64,000 bases of DNA from Cryptomeria japonica (taxonomy: Eukaryota; Streptophyta; Pinopsida; Cupressales; Cupressaceae): the NCBI RefSeq assembly GCF_030272615.1, contig NC_081412.1, forward strand, positions 141,032,747 through 141,096,746, given 5' to 3'. The translations under genes were made by a program, and so were the position numbers. The notes beneath the pieces are model-generated. The model did no database searches. It worked only from the letters and a program-made list of their open reading frames with translations, and was not told the origin of the DNA. Below, piece after piece: positions 43,595-54,596 of this stretch. Every line of letters begins with the position of its first letter. The first letter of the stretch is position 1.

Positions 43595-43839
43595 TTTCCC
43601 TTGAAAGAAGTTGCAAGTAATCTTAATACTACATTTTGTTGTGTGGCATTATGTACAGTGCACACGTCGCCCACATCTTGTAAATTCTCCTCGGGGGTCT
43701 TAGAACCATCTCTGGTGAATTTTGACAATGCTTTTAATGCAGAAGTAGGGATAGCATCCCACTGAGTGGGGGGAACATGTGGGATAAGAGGGCTCCCACT
43801 ATTCCAAGTGATGAAATTTCTTAGAGGTCGGACTGCCAT
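43595..43839 (-). pseudogene. gag: element F gag, N-terminal fragment
   Basis: Starts at Met 43839 (MAVRPLRNFITW), then ALKALSKFTRDGSKTPEENL and DVGDVCTVHNATQQNVVLRL, typical of the front half of a gypsy Retrotrans_gag domain. The frame runs into the element D insertion at 43600 and resumes at 35946. Only ~110 residues remain in the window. The rest lies beyond element C. Confidence 0.8.
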
Positions 43840-43998
43840 CTATACGTGGGTTGCCTGGAGAGGGATTTGCATTCCAACTCTTGATATTTCTTTGACCGCA
43901 ACTAGGGGTTGTAGCAATAAACTCGGATTTGCTACGGTTTGGCTCCTAGTAACTGCTCTATGGCTCAAACACCCTCTTTAGACAAAGTAAGAAAAAAT

Positions 43999-44017
43999 GG
44001 TTCCACCGGACGTGCCA
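43999..44017 (-). other. element F primer-binding site
   Basis: The minus strand reads TGGCACGTCCGGTGGAACC, closely similar to the gypsy-II site. The leader between it and gag (43840-43998) has no other feature. Confidence 0.7.
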
Positions 44018-44027
44018 GAAAAAGAAC

Positions 44028-45196
44028 TGTTGATCAATAAAATTGCTTCTATGAGAATAGCCTTATGGTAAACTCAGTGATGGGGGACCTACATGTGTTC
44101 ACTGGGTGACCTCTAGGATTTTAGAAGCTGACTCTTCATATATGGGGGAGAAAAGGGGAAGAAGGAAAACTTAAAACAAAGCTACTCTATAGCGATGCGC
44201 TGAAAAGATTTTAGTACGCTATAAGCACAAAGAAACTTCACATATGTGTAGCTCTAAGGCCCATTCAATAATCGATATGCCCATAAAATCAAGATTAAAA
44301 TATAAACAACAACCCATTTAACATAAAGCAACAAATACCATTCATCTATCAGATAACAAGTTCAAAAGACAGTTTAATCTGTAGAGTCTTATAACATATA
44401 TTCTAGAAGTTGTACGAAATTACAAAATGCACAAAAAATTATGCACGCACACTAAAAGTAGTGATCATATAGGTCACAAGAACAATTTGATTATCACAAT
44501 TTCACGAGAACAATCACAAGTTAAAGGCATAATTCACATAGCAATTATCTATATTTCTCTTATCAAAATATGAACACTTACAAAGGCAAAAAGAATCACT
44601 TATATAATCAGGAACAAATGACTTAGCGAGAAAATAGAGAGAACAAAAATAACCATATGCACCACTGGCAGCATCATTAGTAACTTTGAAATAGCTTAAT
44701 GAGAAGTTGGATAAAACAACCTCTGCCTCTAGCACAACCACCACCAAATCTTCTAACGACTGGATCAAAATGGAAGAACCTGTGACCATTATTGAACTGC
44801 ATACTATTGCCGACAAACGCCCCATTATCTCAAAACACATGCCAAGGTCACCCGATGGTTGCTACAAGCAAAATGTGGCAGTAGGAGGGAGCGTCCTGGG
44901 AACTTAACGAAATTGCTTAAGGCACCTCATGAGGAACTACCATGCCACACAAACTAAAAAACACTTTTAAATCGTAGGCCCACCAAAAGAGAGAGAAAAG
45001 GAAACCTGCCACGTGTCAGCCTCTTGCAGCTTCCTGACAAAGCAAAAATAGAAACTCAAACAATGCGAGTTGTGTCGCCATGTGGAAGATGCGAGGATGC
45101 AATATTTAAAACTTCGACCGAGGGGAAATAAAAACCAACTCCCTAAAAGGGGCACGGTGGACAAAAGTCTACAAAAGGTAAAAAAAACTTTATACA
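44028..45196 (-). repeat. element F 5' LTR (approximate limits)
   Basis: No second copy is in the window, so the limits are inferred. The inner end is at TGTTGATC (plus strand) near the primer-binding site. The outer end is at TTTATACA, where element E coding sequence resumes at 45197. On the minus strand it would start TGTATAAAG. The short open frames inside have no domain content. Confidence 0.45.
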
Positions 45197-46432
45197 TTAC
45201 CTCAAGATGAGCATCAGTTGCATCCCAATTCAACTTAGATGAAGAAAGGATTCAATTCTGACACTCAAACTGTATATACAAGTCTTCAGCAACTTCAACA
45301 TTATCAAAAACCTTCATCTTCTACTTTATCTGCATTACTTCTCCCAAAATACCAAATAGTGATGCCAATATTAAGTTTATTTATTCTCTCAACAAACTAA
45401 ACTACTTCTTGATTTTTTCCCTCTGCTCCTACAACAAAGATAGTTGTAGATGAAGTTGCTCCACTTAAACTTTAGTGGAGCCATCTTTATCCTTTGCCAA
45501 ATCATATGTTCCAGACAACTGAAAGATCTATAACTCAATTGAGTCAATCTTTCTTTTAATGATCTTTGTGGACTCTAGCCACATCAAACAAAATAAGTAA
45601 AGAGCCCTACCTTCATCAAAATTATCTTTAAATTTCTTTAAATTGTTCTATAATTTTGTGTGTGCATTGGGACACCGGTCTAACACTTCTACCATTCTCA
45701 TGCAAAAGAAATTAACCAAGGCTTCTTGCTCTAATTTCTTCTCTGCATGAGATGAATGATCCTTGAAGGAATCCATTAGGAACTTCAACTTCAATTCTAG
45801 AGCAAGGGATGAATCAATATCTACCTTTGGCAAGCCCTCATGTGTAAAATTTTAACTACAAATCTTAAAATTGATTTCTTCACATGTTTTCAATATCTTC
45901 TTTCTAGCTAGTACATAAAGGACGTCACCCAATTGAAATTTGTGAAGAGGGGATATATTTGAGAAATCTATCTTACCCTCATGTATAGGAATCTATAGCA
46001 ATTGTGGAGTCACAATAGGCTCAAACTGCATTTGCAGACCTAGTAGGTCTTTGAAGGGATCAGATGATTCCTCACCAACATCTTGATTGTCCTTGCTGTC
46101 AACATTTTCATCAACCAATTTTTCTATAGTATCTGAAGCCTTCTTGGGAATGTTCTCAGGTCCTCCTTTTTACCTCTAATATTCTTTATCATTTCTTCAT
46201 TTCCTATATTCTCTTATGCATTTACTTTCTCTTCAATGCCAACATTGCCAATCTTCTCTTAGATATTTTATTCTACATTTTGATATGTATTACTTGAGGG
46301 AGGGACATTCTCTTCACTTCCTTTCTCCACAACTTGTGCATCTGTATTAGACTTCTCTGAAGGAGGAGTCACCTTATTTTTCTAAACACCACCACCTATC
46401 TCTATCATGGGCTCACTAAAAATAAACATATC
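45197..46432 (-). pseudogene. element E ORF3, C-terminal part
   Basis: It has acidic segments (DVGEESSDPFKDLLG, around 46050) and heptad-rich helical stretches (LELKLKFLMDSFKDHSSHAE, around 45790), ending near NWDATDAHLEV at 45197. The order matches the C-terminal half of C ORF3. Many stops. Confidence 0.55.
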
Positions 46433-47827
46433 TGTAGTCACACAAATCTGTCTATTTTAATTAAATGAATATTTCGTATTTATTTGATTAAAAATCCACT
46501 AGCCACCAATTAATTAAATCAATATTTAATTAATTCATCCCCAAACATTCTTCTATTAATTAAATAAATTATTCAATTTATTTTAATTAATTCATTAAAT
46601 CAAATTTCAATCAATTAAATAAATAAAATCTATTTATTTAATTAAATCCCCCTATTCCTCTTTTAAATAAATTAAATAAAACATTTATTTAAATCATTAT
46701 CCCCACCCCACTTGCATTTTCCTACAAATGCAACTTGCACACATTTATTGAAATAAATGAATTTTTATTTTAAATAAAATCCAATTTTCCCTCACCCACC
46801 AAATCCACTTGCAAAAATCTAATCCCCTTCTAGATTCTTCTAACCCCTTCCTAATTAGCCTAATCCATCTCCTAATTATTGTCACATTCCTAAGCAAAAT
46901 GGAGTCACTTCTCAAAGACTCCAAAGTCTTTGAAAAGCATTTAATGCTTTGTGTGTTCAACAAATTAACCCCCAAAGTCTTCCAAGACCACTAAAGGCTC
47001 TTACATGACCATTTATGGCTCTTACATAACCATTTATGGTTATTTCAAACTTGTCCCCCCAAACATTTATTGTTTTGACCATATTCATCCATTTCACATT
47101 TGCACAAGAGTTTATCCATTGGATAAAAGCTTTATTCTTTGAATAAAGAGTTTATTCATTCAACTAACCTTGACTCTAAATCTCAAAGTCATATCAAGCA
47201 TTTAATGCTTATTCCCTCCCCCCTCAACCTATCTCACATTAACACTTGTCATCCTGGGATTGGGTTGAAAGCCCTCACATGGATTTGAAATCATTCAATC
47301 CTGACCCTTGTTGAGATTGCTCAATCTCAACCATCCATTGCTCCATTTTTCCTATAAATAGAGCCCATTTCTTCATAATCCAGATCTTGAAAACTTGTAT
47401 GCATTTAAGCTATAGGCATTTTAAAAGAGCATTTTTAGCATAAACAATCTAATATCTTGTTATTTTGGTTAAAATAATATCATTTTAGCATCAATAGCAT
47501 AGTATTAGCTTTTGATTCCATATTTGGAGTACAATACTATAATCTCAATCCTCCATAAGCATCCATAGTGCAAAAAGCTACCGAGAGCTACACTATTTTG
47601 GAACTTGGAGAGGAGAGGAACAAGGGGGAAAGGAACTAAGAGCATGTTAGGAGGTATTTGGAGATGCCTCTTCATGTTTGCTTTGATAGTTAAATATGCT
47701 TGCATGTTTTTAGTGTCTCTCTTGGTATGCCTTTTTAGATTAGTTTTTGATTGACTAACACTGACGGTTTCATGTCTTTTTGTGTTATTTATCATTTGCT
47801 AACCTTGTGCCATTTAGGAGGGCATCA
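46433..47827 (+). mobile_element. solo LTR (1395 bp), TSD ATATC, related to the gypsy-II LTR
   Basis: It starts TGTAGTCACAC, resembling TGTAGACACC of gypsy-II, and ends GGGCATCA. ATATC flanks it at 46428-46432 and 47828-47832. The first ~260 bp again carry AT-rich palindromes built on TTAAATAAA. TATAAATAG at 47353-47361 fits plus orientation. No internal region remains, as after LTR-LTR recombination. Confidence 0.8.
47353..47361 (+). promoter_or_regulatory. TATA box of the solo LTR
   Basis: TATAAATAG precedes GAGCCC in the last third of the LTR. Confidence 0.4.
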
Positions 47828-47832
47828 ATATC

Positions 47833-48159
47833 AATATCCTATAAATTAGGATTTTCTTCCTAATCACTGTCACTAGGAGGAAGTTGTTCTTCTATTGTTA
47901 CTTCTCCCTCCTTCATCTCCTTTACATCTCTTGCAAAAAATTATTCAGTCTCCTTCTGAATTTTATCTTTGTCCTCTTCACTCATGCTCATTAGGGTGTT
48001 TACCCTTTGTTTTTTTCTCAACTCTTGTGATTGTCTCTATGTGATTTTTCTATTTCATTTTGAGACAATGTAGGACCAACCTATTTGATAGATTCTTCTC
48101 TTATTTTGGCTTCTAACTTGATCACACCATCTCTCTTCTCCATCAATGCATTTTCAAGG
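47833..48159 (-). pseudogene. element E ORF3, middle part
   Basis: Acidic, helical coding remnant (MSMSEEDKDKIQKETE, MEKRDGVIKLEAKIREES). It connects on the minus strand to 50286 upstream and 46432 downstream across the two solo LTRs. Confidence 0.55.
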
Positions 48160-50280
48160 TGGTGAACACAGATGGACCACTGAGAGGGGGAGTGAATTAG
48201 TGGTAATTAAAATTTTGAACTATCTGAATGATCTAAGATTTAATAATAGAAATCAAGATACTATGAGCAAAAAAATTAAACACGTTTCACACACACACAC
48301 ACACACACAAGGCAAGCACTTAACACAAGATATACGAGGAAACCCAACAATGAGAAAAACCTTGGTGAGAAATGTTGCTAGAGTCTACTGCTCTAATCCA
48401 GCCTCATAATGAAAATATTTTGATTACACTTTTATGGGAACCAACCTAAAGGAGCACCAACCCTTTAAGTTTATGTGCACCAACCCAAAAGAGTACCAAC
48501 CCCCTATCTGAGCACCAAATCAGATGATTACAATAAAGGGAAATTACAATTGCAAATTAAGAACCCTGTTAGAAATGAAATTTCGTAACTCACTATGTTT
48601 TCTATCCTTGATATAGGTTTAGCTCTTCTTTTCTCACAGGTTCTGTCCTTTGCACTCTGTTATTTATTCTTCAACTCTCTGCTATCAATTTCTAATCTCT
48701 GCCTTTTGTTCACTTTCTATCTTAGTTCATAGCTCTCTGTTTTCTTCTCTGTATAATTTCCTTACTCTGCCCCATGCTGAGTGTATTACCTTTTGAATTC
48801 TTCATGCACTCTTTTTTTCCCTCTTTGCCTCGTGCGATGTATATATATTCTTTCCTTTCCTACTCAGCACTATTTCATATGCCACACCTTACTATCTTTG
48901 TTCTCTACTATCACCACCTATGCTTACTCAATTCTCTCTATTAATAATCTCTTTCTTTTTCCTCTTATCAACCTTGCCGCCAGGAGTTGAATTAAATGTA
49001 CATCATGGTGTACAGGTCAATTTGATCCTCTATCTAATCCTTTTAGATAGATAGCCACCATCATTAAATACAACCTCTCTATCTTCAAATTATTCAATTG
49101 TGTTCTTATTACTATTCTTAGTAATCTTAGGTCTGATATCTCATTTGTAGATCTTCTCAAGCCTCACAAATGATCTTGTACTAGTTCTTTATTAAATGGA
49201 ACCACCTGCCTTAATTCTTTCATCCTTAGGCAATATGATTTGAACAAACTAACAACAACCATACAGAATCAACACCATTTGATTCACCTTGTATACTCCA
49301 CGTCCTCAACATCTTCCTTTATGGCAATGGGTCAAACTTGGTCAAACGTCCATGTGGGTCACTTCTAAGTCGACATGGGTGAAATACCCATCGCATTTTC
49401 AACATCACAAAATATACTTGCGAGATGGCAAGATAGTGTACCATCTTTCACTTAACTTGCCCCGCAAGATCATTTTTCATCAATCTTCTGGGTTGTGGGA
49501 TGGCGGGGTGTCAATTGATCAACCCTTGTTGTTGGTGGTATTTGACCAAAACTCTACATGCATCATAGTGAAACAATCATATTGATATAGCTCCAAAGGC
49601 CTAGCAAGAGGAATTTTGAGTTCTATTGAAAAGCTAAGTCACACTGAAAAAGAACCATTATCGACAAGACACGTTATACCTCACGGCGAAAAGGACCAAG
49701 GAATTCCTTTGACTGTTGATTGCTTCCATCAAAGAGTCGGGTTGTTAGAAACTTCAGGAAATATGGAACAACAAAAACTAGTGGCTATACTTCCATCGGA
49801 GAGCAATTTGACTGATAAAGCAAGGGTGGGGTCCACTATCGAAGATCGAGGATCGGATGGAATAAAGCTTGATGACAACAAACAACTAGTGGCTACACTT
49901 TCATTAAAGAGCGATTGACCGATTAAGCAAGAGTTTGAACTGCAAGCCGATAACATACATCTAAAGTATCTCTGAAATAGGGTTGTTGATATAACACTGA
50001 GTGTTTGCAAACACTGACAAAGATTTCACCAAAATGCAGAGTCCTATTGAAGTGCAAGGGTGTTGAGAAGAATCTCTCACGGAAAAGCTCAGGTGAGCAA
50101 AGAGTGGCTACAAACACACTATGTAGTGACATGAAAGAGATTTCATGCATTGATGTTGAATCTAAACCAACACGAATCCAGCTTGAACCAACACTTTTGC
50201 AACTCATCTCCCCTTGCATACAAAACCAAATCGGCCTTGCATTTGTGCATGTTGACATCAATGTCAACTCAATGCCAACA
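48160..50280 (-). mobile_element. solo LTR (2121 bp), TSD CAAGG, copia-type
   Basis: On the minus strand it starts TGTTGGCATTGAG and ends TGTTCACCA. CAAGG flanks it at 48155-48159 and 50281-50285. The GAGAGGGGGAG run near 48180 and the inverted AACCCAACAATGAG-type block resemble the ends of other copia LTRs here. It contains a (CA)11 microsatellite. It also has unusually long open frames: plus 49289-49918 with one stop, and minus 49923-50267. None has a recognised domain. Confidence 0.75.
48288..48309 (+). repeat. (CA)11 microsatellite
   Basis: Eleven perfect CA units. Confidence 0.95.
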
Positions 50281-50285
50281 CAAGG

Positions 50286-51300
50286 GTCTCCAAAAGTTGG
50301 TCAAGAATATCATTCAAAGTTAAATTACTTTTCATCATACATAATAATTACTTGCTCTTAAATTTCCAGATTATACAATGGCACATTCAGATGTAACAAG
50401 GCTATTTATTCTAATGCACCATGATAATCAAATTTAATTATTTGATATTTCCTCATAAGTACCAAATCTTTCTACATTAGGGTCAATAGGCTTGTTGATC
50501 AAGATGTGAGTATAAGCCACCCATTCTAATCTTGAAACCTCATATGGTAACTTTGGAATTCATGATGTCTTAGGCTAAAAAATCTCCATATAACAATTAT
50601 CATTGTCAACCATAAATGTGATCACTTCCTTATATCTTTATACAACTTCTACATGTATTCTATGTCTCATCTCCATTTCACTTTGAATCATTTTAAAGAA
50701 TCCCCAATACGGTACATCACGAGTATTCTTGGTTGGAAAGATATGCAAATAATCCATGATTTGTGAACCTAGTGACACATCTTTTCTCCAAATAATATTC
50801 TTAACCCTAGGAAATTCTTTCATGAAATATAGATTAAATATATAATTAAGGATCCATACTAGAATTGACACTTTGTTTCCTTTGTCTTGTGTAGTTTCTC
50901 CATCAGTTGTTGTCTTAGAAGCTCAGAAATATTTAATTTTTTAACCTCTTTCGCCATATGTTATGTGATATGTATGGCAATTATAGATCCAAAGCTCTCT
51001 CTATTACTGAAATAAATTTTGTAGGCAATGCCCATAGAGGCATACTAAACTCCCAAATCAACAATGTCATCTATTGTCAATGCCCTTTTATCAAACTTGG
51101 CTCTTGTTAATCTTGCAACCTCATGCATTCTTAACTAACTTCAATGTTGATACCTCTCTAATGGAGCGCATACCTATCACTTCCTTTATAGCTTCTTTGG
51201 TAATCATGTAGGTGTTGACTACAATGTTAGCACAAACAATGGCATGAGATTCGAGAAGGATATCCTCTCTTGCAAAGTGAGATTTTTCACTCCAAGGTTA
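50286..51300 (-). pseudogene. element E ORF2 remnant
   Basis: Minus-strand segments ITKEAIKEVIGMRSIREVST (~51160), then FNLYFMKEFPRVKNIIW (open 50871-50638) and EVSRLEWVAYTHILINKPID match the order of C and D ORF2. Stops and frame changes are frequent. It runs into ORF3 across the 2.1-kb solo LTR. Confidence 0.55.
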
Positions 51301-52399
51301 CAAAAGGCTAGGTCTTAGCCGTGTTAGATAGATCAATGGAAACAAATGTAAATGTATTCAAGGCGAATGTTGGTGTTTAATACCTTGTCACCCCCAATTT
51401 TCAAAACTCTTAAATTTGAAATCTCAAATTAAAATTCAATATTTGGATTACCTAAAATGTATATTAGACAAAGTTTTCAACTATGTGATTTTTGGATCAA
51501 GTCATCATCCTTGAACTCATCTTATCATATCATGGTCAAAGCAGTCAAAACAGAAAAATATCAAAATTTTAGTATCATTTTGAGTCATATTGCCAATTTT
51601 CACACTGACCTAGTTTACCATATAAGAGATTTTAATAATCACATTTTTGTGGGCCTATTTTAAAAAAAAATTAAAATCTCATTTCTTGTGCTTCGTCATG
51701 ACTAAAGATTCATGGGTTATGGTCACCCTCTCTCCCTTTGATGTCTGGTTAAAATATGAGGTCCAAATTCCACTTCAGTCAAAAGTTTTGGAAAAATCCC
51801 TAAAAGAGGGCAAGGAGAAGTGAATGAGTTTAAATTAAAATTAAATAAAGCTCACTTCATAACAACAGGGTGGTGAGCTTTGAGAGTTTGATATTTGAAA
51901 ATAGAGCGTTGTGAAATTTAAATTCACAACTCACAACTAGTTTGTGAATTTTGAAAACCAAACTAGTTGTGATTTTGAAAAATCTGTAGATTGTGAAATC
52001 TAATTTCACAAATTACAACAAAATTGTGAAATGAAAATTCACAACTCACAACGAGGTTGTGAGCTGCGAACTCTGAAAACATAACCAAAAGTAGTTATGT
52101 TAACTACTTTAAAAACCTGAACTCTGAAAAGGTATTTGCCCATTCTAAGATTCATTTCTAAACTTTTATTTCAAACTCTCTGCTTTCCATAAATGAAAGG
52201 TTCGTATACGTTTTAAGAATTTATTCAAATCGGAAGGGGAAAAGATTTTTGGAAATTATAGTTGCTATTTCACTGGTAATTGCTCTTACAGAGTACATGA
52301 GACAACAACAAGGCTGTAGGTTGTTCTACCAAAACCCTCAAAGAAGTCTTATTTCAAGCAATGCAATGATGGTACAAAGTTGATATGTGAAAAGGATTT
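51301..52399. other. unclassified AT-rich sequence with hairpin and short repeats
   Basis: No convincing gene. A TGTTGGTGTTTAATACC start near 51368 looks LTR-like, but no partner or TSD was found. From 51920 to 52060, CACAACTCACAAC/TTGTGAAAT words recur. A perfect 14-bp inverted repeat with a 14-base loop lies at 51931-51972 (TCACAACTAGTTTG and its complement). Confidence 0.4.
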
Positions 52400-54200
52400 T
52401 CAAGCAAATTCAAGTTGCATGTTAAGCCATGGATCGAGCAGTTCAAGTCTTTGATAGAATTATTCAATAATATCGATGGAGGGAAGCTGTTAGAAGGCTT
52501 CAAAGAGTTTTGAGAAATGCATTTGAAATGAATGATTTTGTCAAAATATACGACATATACAAGGAGCATACACAAAATCCACTTAGCAAAGGAGCTTCGC
52601 AGTAATATGGAAGCTAAGGGAAGGCACATATGGACTGTTTTAAAGAACACCCATCGAGTGCAAGATTGTGCTGAGTTGATCACAGAAAGGGTACGTGAAC
52701 CGTTTGACAAAATAACTCAAAGAAATGTTGTCTCATGGTGCGCAAAGAGCTCATACACAGGGAATCTGTACAGAATTAGAGAAATTAGTCTTTTAGAAAT
52801 TTCAAACATGGGAGAAAAATCAAGGTATGTTTATTTTTTGACAGAATAACTCAAAGCAATGCGATCTCATGACATGTTAACATGGGAGAAGAATCAAGGT
52901 ATGTTTATTGTTTGACAGAATAACTCAAAGCAATGCGATCTCATGACATGTTATGATTGCATGGTATGCATATAATAGATTTGTTGATATGGTTTTAAAA
53001 AAACATTCGAGTGAATGTGACTAGCAGATGTTGTGCCACGTTTCTCAAACTCGGCTAGTGTTCCCCTTATCCTACGTGCCATAATGAGCACCTTGGAGCG
53101 GGTATGAAATCCAATCAAGACATGATTAAAGGTGAATTTATGGCTCCCTTGATAGATATGATTGCTAAACGAGGAATCAGAGACAGAGCATATGAACTAA
53201 TTGACAAATTCCTCATAGAAGAATGGCAAGATTTTAAGATATGCACAAGATGGATTTGTCAAAATGGTTTTGAAAATTCTTAAGCAAATGCAGCACCGAA
53301 CTCTATTATCTTTTTCTAGTACCCTCACGTACTTGCAGACAAAAATGTGGAAGCATATATAAAGAAATACAAGTGGCGGGTGTAAAAGTTGAATTCCACG
53401 ACCTGTACTATCTTGTAGCCAATATGGGGAATTCGACAACAGTGTATGGACGTCCATCAGAGCATAAATGGTGGAGGTCTAGATGGAAAAGATTTGGTAG
53501 ACTTGAATGCGAAATATGGAAGGCTACGGTGGCAGTGACAGATACAATTGAATTTCTTGACTGAATGTCTCAAAGAGGTGTCGTTTCCTAGAGTGTAATA
53601 ATCGCTAGAGGTGCATTTGATGACAAATTGCTTAAAGATTCGCCAGCAAGAAAGGAAGGGTATTAAATGTGCAAGTGTCAGCACATATATGTGTAAACAT
53701 GGAAGCAATGACAAGGCACATAAACCGTTTCACAAAATGCCCTAGAGAAACATCATCCCCAATGTGTAATGATTGCAATGAATGCGCATAATAGACATGT
53801 TGGAAAAGCTTAACAAACTTTCAAGTAACTGCAATTGCCAGATTGGAGAACCGTAGGCGTTGTAAATGAACTGTTTGACAACATCCCTCAAAGAATATGT
53901 AGACACGAGGGAGAAGAAACTTAACACTTGAGGGGTTTGACAAAATGTTCAAGAAAATGCATGATTACAGAATATGTTCACTTTGAATCTTTTTGAATAA
54001 TGTGATTAGCAGGTATAAAACCGGTTTCCACAACTTTACCCCAATTTCTCATTAGCTATATGATGAAAATACCATACTCGGGTGGTTGCATGTAGAATAC
54101 ATGGAAGCATATAGACATTCCATAAGAAGTGTTTGACTAAATGCCTCAATAGCATATCATCTCAAGAATGAAATGTTCCTCGATCTTATTGAGGGTGACG
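52400..54200 (+). pseudogene. decayed PPR gene (PLS/PCMP class)
   Basis: Spread over three frames are diagnostic pieces of plant pentatricopeptide proteins. FDKITQRNVVSW is at ~52707, and further FD-x-M/I-xQR-like units are at ~52840, 52914, 53562, 53728, 53873 and 54125. LADVVPRFSNSASV and PLIDMIAKRGIRDRAYELID (53030-53210) correspond to the L and S motifs, and QDGFVKMVLKILKQMQ is at ~53242. PPR proteins bind organellar RNA site-specifically for editing or processing. This copy is riddled with stops and frameshifts and includes a 74-bp tandem duplication. It is probably a relic or captured copy of a nuclear PPR gene. Confidence 0.75.
52805..52952 (+). repeat. 74-bp tandem duplication
   Basis: Units 52805-52878 and 52879-52952 differ at about two positions. 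They lie inside the PPR relic. Confidence 0.9.
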
Positions 54201-54596
54201 TGAAGCTGTGGTGAGCTGAAAACAAATAGAATACAAAGGGAATTTTCTATAAGTTGAGTTTACTAGTTGAAGAGCCAATCTCAGGGAAGTTAGTGTTGTT
54301 CAAATCTGCATATGTTAAACTTAGTGGGAGCAGAAACAGGGTATGTAAAACATTTGGTGAGATAGTTAAAGGAAATATCATCATATTAAATGCAATGATT
54401 GGTGAAAATACACAAAATTGATATGTTGATATGGTCTTAAGGAATATTTGTAGACAATGTTTTGTCTTTAAAAAGTATTTGGAACTTCTAAACCAAACAC
54501 GATACAGGCAACTATATTGAGACAGTGAAAAACTCACCAATGGTTTACAAGAAACTAATTTAAGCTCATTTAATACAATGTTTCAAGTGCCATGTT
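54201..54596. other. gap between PPR relic and unrecognised coding unit
   Basis: AT-rich, with no motif, repeat or convincing frame. Confidence 0.35.

Larger units (their letters stand above)
45197..51300 (-). mobile_element. element E: old relative of C and D, split by two solo LTRs and cut by F
   Basis: Pieces at 45197-46432, 47833-48159 and 50286-51300 read on the minus strand as ORF2 then ORF3 of the C/D family. Both solo LTRs leave exact 5-bp TSDs, and the E frame continues across each when the LTR and one TSD copy are set aside. Its own LTRs and Gag are not visible. Element F removed or displaced its 3' end. Numerous stops mark it as the oldest of the three. Confidence 0.65.

Noticed and set aside
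44707-44907. 66-codon open frame within the element F LTR
   Set aside because: Short, no homology seen, and located inside probable LTR sequence.
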